A stretch of DNA of 5,442 nucleotides from the NCBI GenBank assembly GCA_046481785.1, contig JAWOJF010000383.1, positions 1 through 5,442 of the forward strand, in the 5' to 3' direction. The translations under genes and the position numbers were made by a program. This DNA comes from JAWOJF01 sp046481785 (GTDB lineage Bacteria > Bacteroidota > Ignavibacteria > Ignavibacteriales > Ignavibacteriaceae). Below the pieces are notes generated by a model, which was not told the origin of the DNA, did not search any database, and was given only the letters and a program-made list of their open reading frames with translations. Positions 1-4,808 of the stretch are shown piece after piece; position 1 is the stretch's first letter, and every line of letters begins with the position of its first letter.

Positions 1-113
1 TGTATAGTGTTACTTAAATAAATTTGCAGCTGACCTGTTTTAGAAACCTGCAAGGTTTTTAAATATAAGTGTGAATAAAAAAAATTATTGCTTTTTCTTT
101 GTTCTTCTTACTC
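1..113. repeat. 113-bp direct repeat, copy 1
   Basis: Bases 1-113 match 171-283 at all but two positions (63/233 and 102/272), and the match stops at 114/284. The unit contains a TAAATTTG box (19-26), a palindrome AAACCT-GCA-AGGTTT (44-58), an A-rich run and a pyrimidine-rich end. No open reading frame of note lies in it. Copy 1 begins at the window edge, so its true left end may lie further out. The two copies are 170 bp apart, start to start. Confidence 0.95.
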
Positions 114-141
114 TTAATCTTAATCGTACTCGGATTCTAAC
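106..141. repeat. Degenerate hexamer tandem tract (TCTTAN-like)
   Basis: Six consecutive six-base units can be read: TCTTAC, TCTTAA, TCTTAA, TCGTAC, TCGGAT, TCTAAC. It resembles a decayed relative of the TCTTGC tract at 4618-4659. It starts at the end of direct-repeat copy 1. Copy 2 keeps only the first unit before a different repeat (CTCCGTG type) takes over. It is non-coding low-complexity sequence. Confidence 0.7.
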
Positions 142-152
142 TCTATAACCCG

Positions 153-167
153 AAACCTTGCAGGTTT
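153..167. repeat. Palindrome AAACCT-TGC-AGGTTT, opposite orientation to two others
   Basis: A perfect 6-bp inverted repeat with a three-base centre. The same element, read from the other strand, sits inside both direct-repeat copies at 44-58 and 214-228 (centre GCA). Including one flanking base, 43-58 and 153-168 are exact reverse complements. Three copies within 185 bp suggest a dispersed palindromic element, not chance. Each could fold as a small RNA or DNA hairpin. Confidence 0.85.
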
Positions 168-170
168 CCA

Positions 171-283
171 TGTATAGTGTTACTTAAATAAATTTGCAGC
201 TGACCTGTTTTAGAAACCTGCAAGGTTTTTAAGTATAAGTGTGAATAAAAAAAATTATTGCTTTTTCTTTGATCTTCTTACTC
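171..283. repeat. 113-bp direct repeat, copy 2
   Basis: Second copy of the unit at 1-113, with two substitutions. It carries the same TAAATTTG box (189-196), palindrome (214-228) and T-rich end. At 284 it switches into the CTCTGTG array, whereas copy 1 switches into a hexamer tract, so the unit has a defined right boundary. Confidence 0.95.
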
Positions 284-318
284 CGTGGATCTCTGTGTCT
301 TCCCTGTGTAACTCTGTG
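281..318. repeat. Helically phased CTCTGTG array
   Basis: Four seven-base units, CTCCGTG, CTCTGTG, CCCTGTG and CTCTGTG, begin at 281, 291, 302 and 312, a 10-11 bp period. Related arrays occur at 4661-4681 and, inverted, at 4702-4729. Such CTCTGTG/CACAGAG sequences are, from general experience, common intergenic repeats in several bacterial groups. Their function is not known to me. The remainder of this gap (324-452) shows no gene or convincing structure. Confidence 0.75.
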
Positions 319-452
319 TAACTAAAGGCAGGCTGGCACACCGTAAACCTGACCTCCCGGCTTTTCCACACGGGGCAAGTGAAAAAAACAACAGCCCTTT
401 TATCCCCTTTGACCCTTGACATACCCCTCACACTTTTCGTCCAAAATCTTAC

Positions 453-460
453 TATTTTTG
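453..460 (+). promoter_or_regulatory. Possible deoA -7 promoter element (TATTTTTG)
   Basis: TATTTTTG fits the Bacteroidota -7 consensus TAnnTTTG. It lies only four bases ahead of the deoA ATG, which would place the transcript start at or very near the start codon. No TTG -33 element is visible at the usual distance, so this is a half-match in T-rich sequence. Confidence 0.38.
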
Positions 461-464
461 TACT

Positions 465-1784
465 ATGAATGTACCAGAACTTATCCGGAAGAAGAGGAAC
501 GGGGGAACACTTACCAAAGAGGAAATTAAGTATTTAATTTCTGGCTACACCAAAAAAGAAATCCCTGATTACCAGTTCTCTGCATTTTTAATGGCTGTCT
601 ATTTTAACGGTATGATTACTGAAGAAACTGCGGCATTAACAGAAGCTATGCTCTACAGCGGTATAGTTGTTGACCTTTCTTCCATTGATGGAATTAAGAT
701 CGATAAACATTCTACCGGGGGAGTGGGAGATAAAACCTCGCTTATTATCGCCCCGGTTGTTGCGGCAGCGGGTATAAAAGTACCCATGATTTCCGGAAGG
801 GGACTCGGGCATACAGGCGGAACTCTTGATAAACTGGAATCTATCCCCGGCTTCAGAACTGATCTTAATCTTGATGAGTATAAAGAAGTACTTAAAAAAT
901 GCGGCGCTGTTTTAATAGGACAAACAGAAGAGATAGCCCCGGCCGATAAACTTATTTATTCACTTCGCGATGTTACCGCAACTGTTGAATCAATTCCGCT
1001 TATTACATCAAGTATAATGAGTAAAAAACTTGCAGAAGGAATTGACGGGCTTGTACTTGATGTAAAAACCGGCTGCGGCGCTTTTATGCGGGATTATAAA
1101 GATTCGCGTTCATTAGCTTTTTCTTTAATGCGTACCGCAGAAGCTTTTGGTAAAAAAGTAATTGCTTTTATAACAGATATGAATCAGCCTCTCGGCAATT
1201 ATATCGGCAACTGGCTTGAGGTTTATGAATCAATTGAGATATTAAAAGGGAAAAAATTAGATACGGATCTTGCAGATGTTAGTCTTAATTTATCTGCAGC
1301 AATGCTTATGCTTGGCAATAAAGCCGCTGACCTGGAAGAAGGCAACAGGCTTGCTGAAGAAATGATAATTAGCGGCAAGGCTTACGAAAAGTTCCTTGAG
1401 ATTGTAGCAGCACAGGGGGGAGATATAAGCTATATTGAATCCCCTGAGAAGTATCCCGCATCAAAATATTCAGAAAAAATATATCTGGATAAATCAGGAT
1501 TTGTTAGTTACATTGATACTTTTGAAATAGGTATTGCCGCACTTGAACTTGGCGCCGGAAGAAGAACAAAGGATGATAAAATTGATCCTAAAGCAGGGAT
1601 AATTTTTAATATTAAACTCGGAGATGAAGTTAACGGTAAAACCGAAATTGCACAACTGTTTACAGATTCTTCAGAAAGTATTAAACCTGTAAAAGAAAAG
1701 ATTTTAAATTCATTATCAATAAGTAATCAAAGACCTGAAAAGGTATCTTTAATCAGAAAAATAATAACCACAAGGGAGGAATAA
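465..1784 (+). CDS. deoA: Thymidine phosphorylase / pyrimidine-nucleoside phosphorylase
   Basis: A cytosolic salvage enzyme that splits thymidine (and perhaps uridine or deoxyuridine) with phosphate into base and (deoxy)ribose 1-phosphate. At 439 aa it is full length (E. coli DeoA is 440). The phosphate-binding stretch KHSTGGVGDKTS is at residues 81-92 and the family signature SGRGLGHTGGTLDKLE at 110-125. Base-contact residues R168, S183 and K187 sit in LRDVTATV and SSIMSKK, each three below E. coli numbering. The C-terminal domain with GAGRR (363-367) is present. Residue 108 is Met, as in E. coli thymidine phosphorylase, where the Geobacillus pyrimidine-nucleoside enzyme has Lys; this hints at deoxynucleoside preference. 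Much of the rest looks closer to the latter enzyme, so exact specificity is open. The ATG at 465 matches the family N-terminus. No Shine-Dalgarno sequence precedes it. It is coupled to the next gene. Confidence 0.95.
   Translation: MNVPELIRKKRNGGTLTKEEIKYLISGYTKKEIPDYQFSAFLMAVYFNGMITEETAALTEAMLYSGIVVDLSSIDGIKIDKHSTGGVGDKTSLIIAPVVAAAGIKVPMISGRGLGHTGGTLDKLESIPGFRTDLNLDEYKEVLKKCGAVLIGQTEEIAPADKLIYSLRDVTATVESIPLITSSIMSKKLAEGIDGLVLDVKTGCGAFMRDYKDSRSLAFSLMRTAEAFGKKVIAFITDMNQPLGNYIGNWLEVYESIEILKGKKLDTDLADVSLNLSAAMLMLGNKAADLEEGNRLAEEMIISGKAYEKFLEIVAAQGGDISYIESPEKYPASKYSEKIYLDKSGFVSYIDTFEIGIAALELGAGRRTKDDKIDPKAGIIFNIKLGDEVNGKTEIAQLFTDSSESIKPVKEKILNSLSISNQRPEKVSLIRKIITTREE
1775..1779 (+). promoter_or_regulatory. 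Strong Shine-Dalgarno (GGAGG) for the ferritin-like gene
   Basis: GGAGG within AAGGGAGGA lies four bases before the ATG at 1784, inside the last codons of deoA. None of the other starts in this window has a comparable site. It fixes the start of the downstream gene and suggests it can be translated efficiently from the shared mRNA. Confidence 0.8.
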
Positions 1785-2236
1785 TGGCAGCTAATAAACA
1801 AATCATCGATAACCTTATTAAAAGTTACTGGATGGAGATAGAAACAGTTATAAGTTATATCTCAAATTCAATTAATCTTGATGGAGTAAGGGCAGAGGAA
1901 ATAAAAAAATCTTTGTCAGTGGATATTGCCGAAGAACTTACACATGCACAGCGTCTTGCCAAAAGAATTAAAGAAATCGGCGGCATTATACCGGGTTCAA
2001 TGGATTTTAAACCGGAACAGAAATTCCTTCAGCCAAAAAAAGATACAACAGATGTTACTTCTGTTATTGAAGGTGTTATTAAAGCCGAGAACGGTGCTAT
2101 TGCTCAGTATAATAAGCTCATAAAACTTTGTGATGGTGTTGACTACGTAACACAGGATCTTTGTGTTCAGCTTCTTGGAATGGAAGAGTCACACCGGATA
2201 GAGTTTGTTGGATTCCTGAAAGAATACAAAAAATAA
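1784..2236 (+). CDS. Ferritin-like diiron protein (bacterioferritin/DPS-like, no haem Met)
   Basis: A 150-aa, mostly helical protein with a complete diiron ligand set: E18, E51 and H54 (EELTH), E102, E134 and H137 (MEESH). Both halves carry E-x6-Y (E18/Y25 and E102/Y109), the internal twofold pattern of ferritin-like four-helix bundles. Approximate helices are 4-30, 36-65, 88-116 and 120-148. Such proteins oxidise Fe(II) with O2 or peroxide and may store iron as cytosolic cages. Where bacterioferritin has its haem-ligand Met52, after the metal Glu, this protein has Leu52, so haem binding is unlikely. Two cysteines (C116, C127) could be compared with thioferritins, but I cannot align them reliably. 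Its ATG overlaps the deoA TAA by one base (TAATG) and has a strong Shine-Dalgarno site. Whether it is a storage cage or a smaller oxidase is unresolved. Confidence 0.88.
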   Translation: MAANKQIIDNLIKSYWMEIETVISYISNSINLDGVRAEEIKKSLSVDIAEELTHAQRLAKRIKEIGGIIPGSMDFKPEQKFLQPKKDTTDVTSVIEGVIKAENGAIAQYNKLIKLCDGVDYVTQDLCVQLLGMEESHRIEFVGFLKEYKK

Positions 2237-2253
2237 TTTGTAATCAAAATTAT

Positions 2254-2292
2254 AGTCTCCCCTTTTGCAAAAGTTTTTGCAAAAGGGAGACT
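2254..2292 (+). terminator. Long hairpin after the deoA operon, possible terminator
   Basis: AGTCTCCC(C)TTTTGCAAAA pairs with TTTTGCAAAAGGGAGACT over about 18 bp, with one bulged C (2262) and a minimal loop around GT (2273-2274). It starts 17 bases after the ferritin-like stop codon, a natural place for transcript termination or 3'-end protection. No T-run follows, so it is not a standard intrinsic terminator. TTTTGCAAAA is itself a palindrome occurring twice inside (2263-2272, 2275-2284). Confidence 0.5.
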
Positions 2293-2396
2293 TAGTGCGT
2301 TGGTGTTAATAAAAATTTTACACAGAGATACTAAAGAACCTTGAAAATATTATCTTCTTTTTATTATTAATTTTTACTAACAACAACTATATCACT

Positions 2397-2942
2397 ATGA
2401 GAAAAATAATATTAAACCTTGCCGTAAGTCTGGATAATTTAATAGAAGGGCCTAACGGTGAATATGACTGGTGTTTTACTGATCAGGACTACGGTTTTTC
2501 GGAATTTCTTGCAAGGGTAGATACTGTTTTTTACGGCAGAAAAAGTTTTGAGCTTTTTGGTAATTCTCCCCTTCCTGAAAATCCATCCGAAAATGAGAAA
2601 GAGATGCTTAATGGAATTAACCGGTTAAAAAAATATGTTTTTTCTACAACTCTTAAATCCGCTGAAGGTGCAGTCGTTATCAGCAGCAATCTTGTGGAAG
2701 AAGTTAATAGAATTAAACAACAGCCGGGAAAAGATATTTTTCTCTTCGGGGGTGCATCACTTATAACTGCATTTGTGAATTATGACCTGGTTGATGAGTA
2801 TGCACTGGCAGTACATCCGGTTATACTGGGTGCTGGCAAACCATTGTTTATCGATATTAAAGAGAGAAAAAAGTTAAAACTGGTTGATTCAAAAGTTTAT
2901 TCCAGCGGACTTGCAGCTCTCTGGTACATTCCCGAGAAATGA
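2397..2942 (+). CDS. RibD C-terminal / dihydrofolate reductase-family protein
   Basis: A 181-aa single-domain protein of the RibD-C fold, usually annotated as dihydrofolate reductase family protein. Recognisable parts are the N-terminal strand and loop NLAVSLDNLIEGPNGEYDW (7-25), FYGRKSFE (45-52), the glycine-rich nucleotide-binding turn FLFGGASL (115-122) and VHPVILGAGKPLF (139-151). The family is expected to bind NADPH and reduce an unknown small substrate. It is distinct from the folate enzyme FolA and from the riboflavin enzyme RibD, whose deaminase domain is absent. Length and both ends are normal for the family. It stands alone, 160 bp after the ferritin-like gene and 233 bp before the next gene. 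No Shine-Dalgarno sequence and only a poor promoter match (TAATTTTT, 2368-2375) precede the ATG. The physiological substrate cannot be inferred. Confidence 0.9.
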   Translation: MRKIILNLAVSLDNLIEGPNGEYDWCFTDQDYGFSEFLARVDTVFYGRKSFELFGNSPLPENPSENEKEMLNGINRLKKYVFSTTLKSAEGAVVISSNLVEEVNRIKQQPGKDIFLFGGASLITAFVNYDLVDEYALAVHPVILGAGKPLFIDIKERKKLKLVDSKVYSSGLAALWYIPEK

Positions 2943-2979
2943 ATCCCCGCTTATAATTTTTATATTTTGGATTGGGCTT

Positions 2980-3011
2980 AAGATGACATATCTTTAAAAA
3001 AATGTCATCTT
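2980..3011 (+). terminator. Hairpin downstream of the RibD-C gene, weak terminator candidate
   Basis: AAGATGACAT (2980-2989) pairs perfectly with ATGTCATCTT (3002-3011) around a 12-base A/T-rich loop. It lies 37 bases past the stop codon of the RibD-C gene. The tail is TCCCGATAG with no T-run, so termination is uncertain. Otherwise 2943-3117 shows nothing recognisable. Confidence 0.4.
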
Positions 3012-3117
3012 TCCCGATAGACTACCTTTGCTTACATAACCAAATCCGGATTCTACATCCATTCAGGATTCTATTACCAATAATAATTTTATTTTAGAGA
3101 GCACTGCAAAAAATGTG

Positions 3118-3149
3118 TTGATTTAAGTTTTAAAATTGTTATATCTTTG
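3118..3149 (+). promoter_or_regulatory. Bacteroidota-type promoter (TTG-N21-TATCTTTG)
   Basis: The -7 element TATCTTTG (3142-3149) matches TAnnTTTG at every defined position, and TTG at 3118-3120 sits 21 bases upstream as the -33 element. Transcription would start near 3154, giving a leader of about 22 bases before the ATG at 3176. This is the best promoter in the window and would serve the membrane protein and acetyltransferase pair. Confidence 0.65.
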
Positions 3150-3175
3150 CCGGTACAAACTCAAACCGGATAAAT

Positions 3176-3667
3176 ATGCCTTCACAAAATCAGTTGTTAA
3201 AAAAAGGGGCTCTTACTACAATTATCAATGCTGGCCTGTTAGCCGGCTTCATGGATGGACTTGCAGCTATTGTCACAAACCTGCATCTTAACCCCCTCTC
3301 AATATTCAGATATATAGCAAGCGGTGTTCTTGGTAATAGTGCCTTTTCAGGAGGCGTACTAACAGCAATGGTGGGAATATTATTTCACTTTATAATTGCC
3401 GCATCATGGGCATTAATTTTTTTTCTGATTTATCCCAAAATAAACTGGTTCTCTAAAAGTGATGTTATTACCGGGGTATTTTATGGACTTGTAATTTGGC
3501 TTGTTATGAATCTGATTGTTGTCCCGGTCTCAAGAACTCCACCGGTTACAATAACATTTGGTGAGGTTATTGTTGGAATTGCTATACTTATGTTATGTGC
3601 AGGTATTCCCATATCATTAATAATTGGTAAGTATTATAAAATAACCCGGCAGATAGATGACGATTGA
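3176..3667 (+). CDS. Four-helix integral membrane protein of unknown function
   Basis: A 163-aa inner-membrane protein with four predicted membrane segments, roughly residues 12-33, 62-85, 98-118 and 128-150. Motif-like stretches are GLLAGFMDGLAA (20-31), ASGVLGNSAFSGG (48-60), YPKI (86-89), VMNLIVVPVS (110-119) and GIPISLIIGKYY (143-154). D27 in the first helix and H71 in the second are the notable polar residues inside membrane segments. It recalls small uncharacterised membrane proteins common in Bacteroidota, possibly near the DUF1440/YagU group, but I am not certain of that assignment and no transport or enzyme function can be claimed. There is no cleavable signal peptide. The ATG follows a good promoter, with no Shine-Dalgarno sequence. 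Its last 11 bases overlap the acetyltransferase gene, so the two are surely co-transcribed. Confidence 0.85.
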   Translation: MPSQNQLLKKGALTTIINAGLLAGFMDGLAAIVTNLHLNPLSIFRYIASGVLGNSAFSGGVLTAMVGILFHFIIAASWALIFFLIYPKINWFSKSDVITGVFYGLVIWLVMNLIVVPVSRTPPVTITFGEVIVGIAILMLCAGIPISLIIGKYYKITRQIDDD

Positions 3668-4469
3668 ACCCGTAACAACAGAAGACCTTGTGAACATACC
3701 CCGCCTTCAGCCTGAAGATTGGCAGCAGGATATTACACCTCATTTTGAATATTACCTGAGATTAGAAAATTGCCTGCCGGTAAAAGCAGTTATTAATAAT
3801 GAAATTGCCGGGTTAGGATGCAGCATCAGCTTTGGCGGTACTGCATGGCTGGCTCATATAATTGTACATCCCGATTACAGGAACAGGGGAACAGGAACAA
3901 AAATAGTTACCTCCCTGATTGATTATCTTAAAAAAACTCCATGCTCAACAATATTATTAATTGCAACAAAACTTGGTGAACCGGTTTATAGAAAAACCGG
4001 CTTTAAAGCAGATACCGGATATTTATTTTTCCGGAATACCGGCCCTATAAAAGATAAATCAGTTTTCCCTGAAGAGATTATGCCTTTTGAGGAAAAGTAT
4101 AAAGATGAATTATTAAATCTTGACAGAAAGATTTCAGGAGAGGAAAGAGAAATACTGCTTAATGAATACCTGCAGGGTTCAATACTTTATACCAGGAATA
4201 ATAAGCTGACAGGTTACTATATACCCTCTTTAGGAAACGGTCCTGTTATTGCAGATGATCCTGAAGCAGGTATTGAACTGATGAAATACAAACATACTAC
4301 CATGGCTGTAAAAAGTGCAGCTCTGCCTGTTGATAATTCAATTGCAGTTGAGTTTCTAATAAATAACGGGTATGTTGAAACATCAAGGGGGCTCCGTATG
4401 AGTCTTGGCAAAAAACTAAACTGGCATCCGGAAAAACTTTACAGCAGGATCGGCGGGAATGTTGGGTAG
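3657..4469 (+). CDS. GNAT family N-acetyltransferase with C-terminal second domain
   Basis: A 270-aa cytosolic protein. Residues about 1-130 form a GNAT domain: the beta-strand and acetyl-CoA pyrophosphate loop IIVHPDYRNRGTGTKI (68-83) contain R-N-R-G-T-G at 75-80, followed later by the typical YRKTGF. Residues about 140-270 resemble the second domain seen in two-domain GNAT proteins (Acetyltransf_18/YitH-like), ending with a VDNSIAVEFLINNGYVE-type helix and a SRGLRMSLGK strand. The enzyme should transfer an acetyl group from acetyl-CoA to an amine, but the substrate is unknown. Its ATG lies in the last codons of the membrane-protein gene (11-bp overlap) with no clear Shine-Dalgarno sequence, suggesting termination-reinitiation coupling. 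Length and frame are intact. The second-domain assignment is less certain than the first. Confidence 0.9.
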   Translation: MTIEPVTTEDLVNIPRLQPEDWQQDITPHFEYYLRLENCLPVKAVINNEIAGLGCSISFGGTAWLAHIIVHPDYRNRGTGTKIVTSLIDYLKKTPCSTILLIATKLGEPVYRKTGFKADTGYLFFRNTGPIKDKSVFPEEIMPFEEKYKDELLNLDRKISGEEREILLNEYLQGSILYTRNNKLTGYYIPSLGNGPVIADDPEAGIELMKYKHTTMAVKSAALPVDNSIAVEFLINNGYVETSRGLRMSLGKKLNWHPEKLYSRIGGNVG

Positions 4470-4514
4470 AGTAACATGCTCCGCCAATGCGATCGAGCGG
4501 TAAACTTCCCCTTC

Positions 4515-4538
4515 AAAAAAAAGCTGGATAAATCCAGC
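4515..4538 (-). terminator. Canonical intrinsic terminator on the minus strand
   Basis: On the minus strand GCTGGAT-TT-ATCCAGC (4538-4523) is followed at once by eight T residues (4522-4515), a textbook intrinsic terminator. On the plus strand the hairpin is preceded by A8 and followed by CTCTGC, so it would end the acetyltransferase transcript poorly. No minus-strand gene lies to its right within the window. Confidence 0.7.
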
Positions 4539-4551
4539 CTCTGCAAAATTT

Positions 4552-4586
4552 GCCTATTGCTTACTGCTTACTGCCTACTGCCTACT
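4552..4586. repeat. Heptamer tandem repeat GCYTAYT x5
   Basis: Five uninterrupted seven-base units: GCCTATT, GCTTACT, GCTTACT, GCCTACT, GCCTACT. This is a simple-sequence array in non-coding DNA after the acetyltransferase gene. Heptamer arrays like this are mutable by slippage. No coding role is seen. Confidence 0.9.
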
Positions 4587-4617
4587 GTGGGACTTGCCTT
4601 ACTTGCCTGCTGACTTT

Positions 4618-4659
4618 TCTTGCTCTTGCTCTTGCCCTTGCTCTTGCTCTTGCTCTTAA
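4618..4659. repeat. Hexamer tandem repeat TCTTGC x7
   Basis: Seven six-base units: TCTTGC three times, CCTTGC, TCTTGC twice, then TCTTAA. On the minus strand it would read as alternating Lys-Ser, which explains the spurious open frame there. It runs straight into a CTCCGTG array, the same order of elements as at 276-318. Confidence 0.92.
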
Positions 4660-4660
4660 T

Positions 4661-4681
4661 CTCCGTGTCTCCCTGTGTAAC
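4661..4681. repeat. Short CTCCGTG/CCCTGTG array
   Basis: CTCCGTG at 4661 and CCCTGTG at 4671, followed by TAACT, closely match parts of the array at 281-318 and share its 10-bp spacing. It directly follows the hexamer tract. Confidence 0.7.
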
Positions 4682-4701
4682 TTTTTTATTACACTGAGGT
4701 C

Positions 4702-4729
4702 CACAGAGTAGACACAGAGAACCACAGAG
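4702..4729. repeat. Inverted CACAGAG array
   Basis: Three exact CACAGAG units start at 4702, 4713 and 4723 (11 and 10 bp apart). CACAGAG is the reverse complement of CTCTGTG, so with 4661-4681 it forms a loose inverted pair around an A/T-rich centre. The sequence from 4730 to 4794 shows no gene or clear element. Confidence 0.8.
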
Positions 4730-4794
4730 GTAAAGCAGAGAGATGTAAAAACTTATTTGATGTCCCAAACTTAACAATAACCCGGCTCATTTTG

Positions 4795-4808
4795 ATTGAT
4801 TAATCAAT
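4795..4808. repeat. Perfect 14-bp palindrome at the composition junction
   Basis: ATTGATTAATCAAT is its own reverse complement, centred between 4801 and 4802. It spans the point where aldehyde-dehydrogenase homology begins (about 4804-4807) and where base composition changes. It could be an operator-like site, a junction signature or chance in A/T-rich DNA. Confidence 0.6.

Noticed and set aside
1..283. Direct repeats considered as a CRISPR array or integron attC sites
   Set aside because: Only two long copies without regular short spacers rules out CRISPR, and there is no cassette gene between them and no paired core sites expected of attC.
355..375. Possible CCCG/CGGG hairpin upstream of deoA (riboswitch or attenuator)
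   Set aside because: A four-base stem with an 11-base loop, and no conserved riboswitch core.
1926..2123. 65-codon plus-strand open frame inside the ferritin-like gene
   Set aside because: It lies wholly within a gene whose six metal ligands are conserved, has no family resemblance, and is an out-of-frame shadow.
2321..2340. Relic of the CACAGAG array after the ferritin-like gene
   Set aside because: Only one exact unit is present, so it is too short to list as a repeat by itself.
2341..2375. Promoter for the RibD-C gene (TTG at 2341, TAATTTTT at 2368)
   Set aside because: The -7 box lacks the final G and the 24-base gap is too long; the match is no better than expected in A/T-rich DNA.
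4217..4411. 64-codon minus-strand open frame opposite the acetyltransferase
   Set aside because: Antisense shadow of a well-supported gene; no recognisable protein features.
4568..4777. 69-codon minus-strand open frame ending at the heptamer array
   Set aside because: Its Lys-Ser-rich part is simply the translated TCTTGC hexamer repeat and the remainder is the CACAGAG and heptamer arrays. It is not a credible gene, even though a minus-strand terminator lies beyond it.
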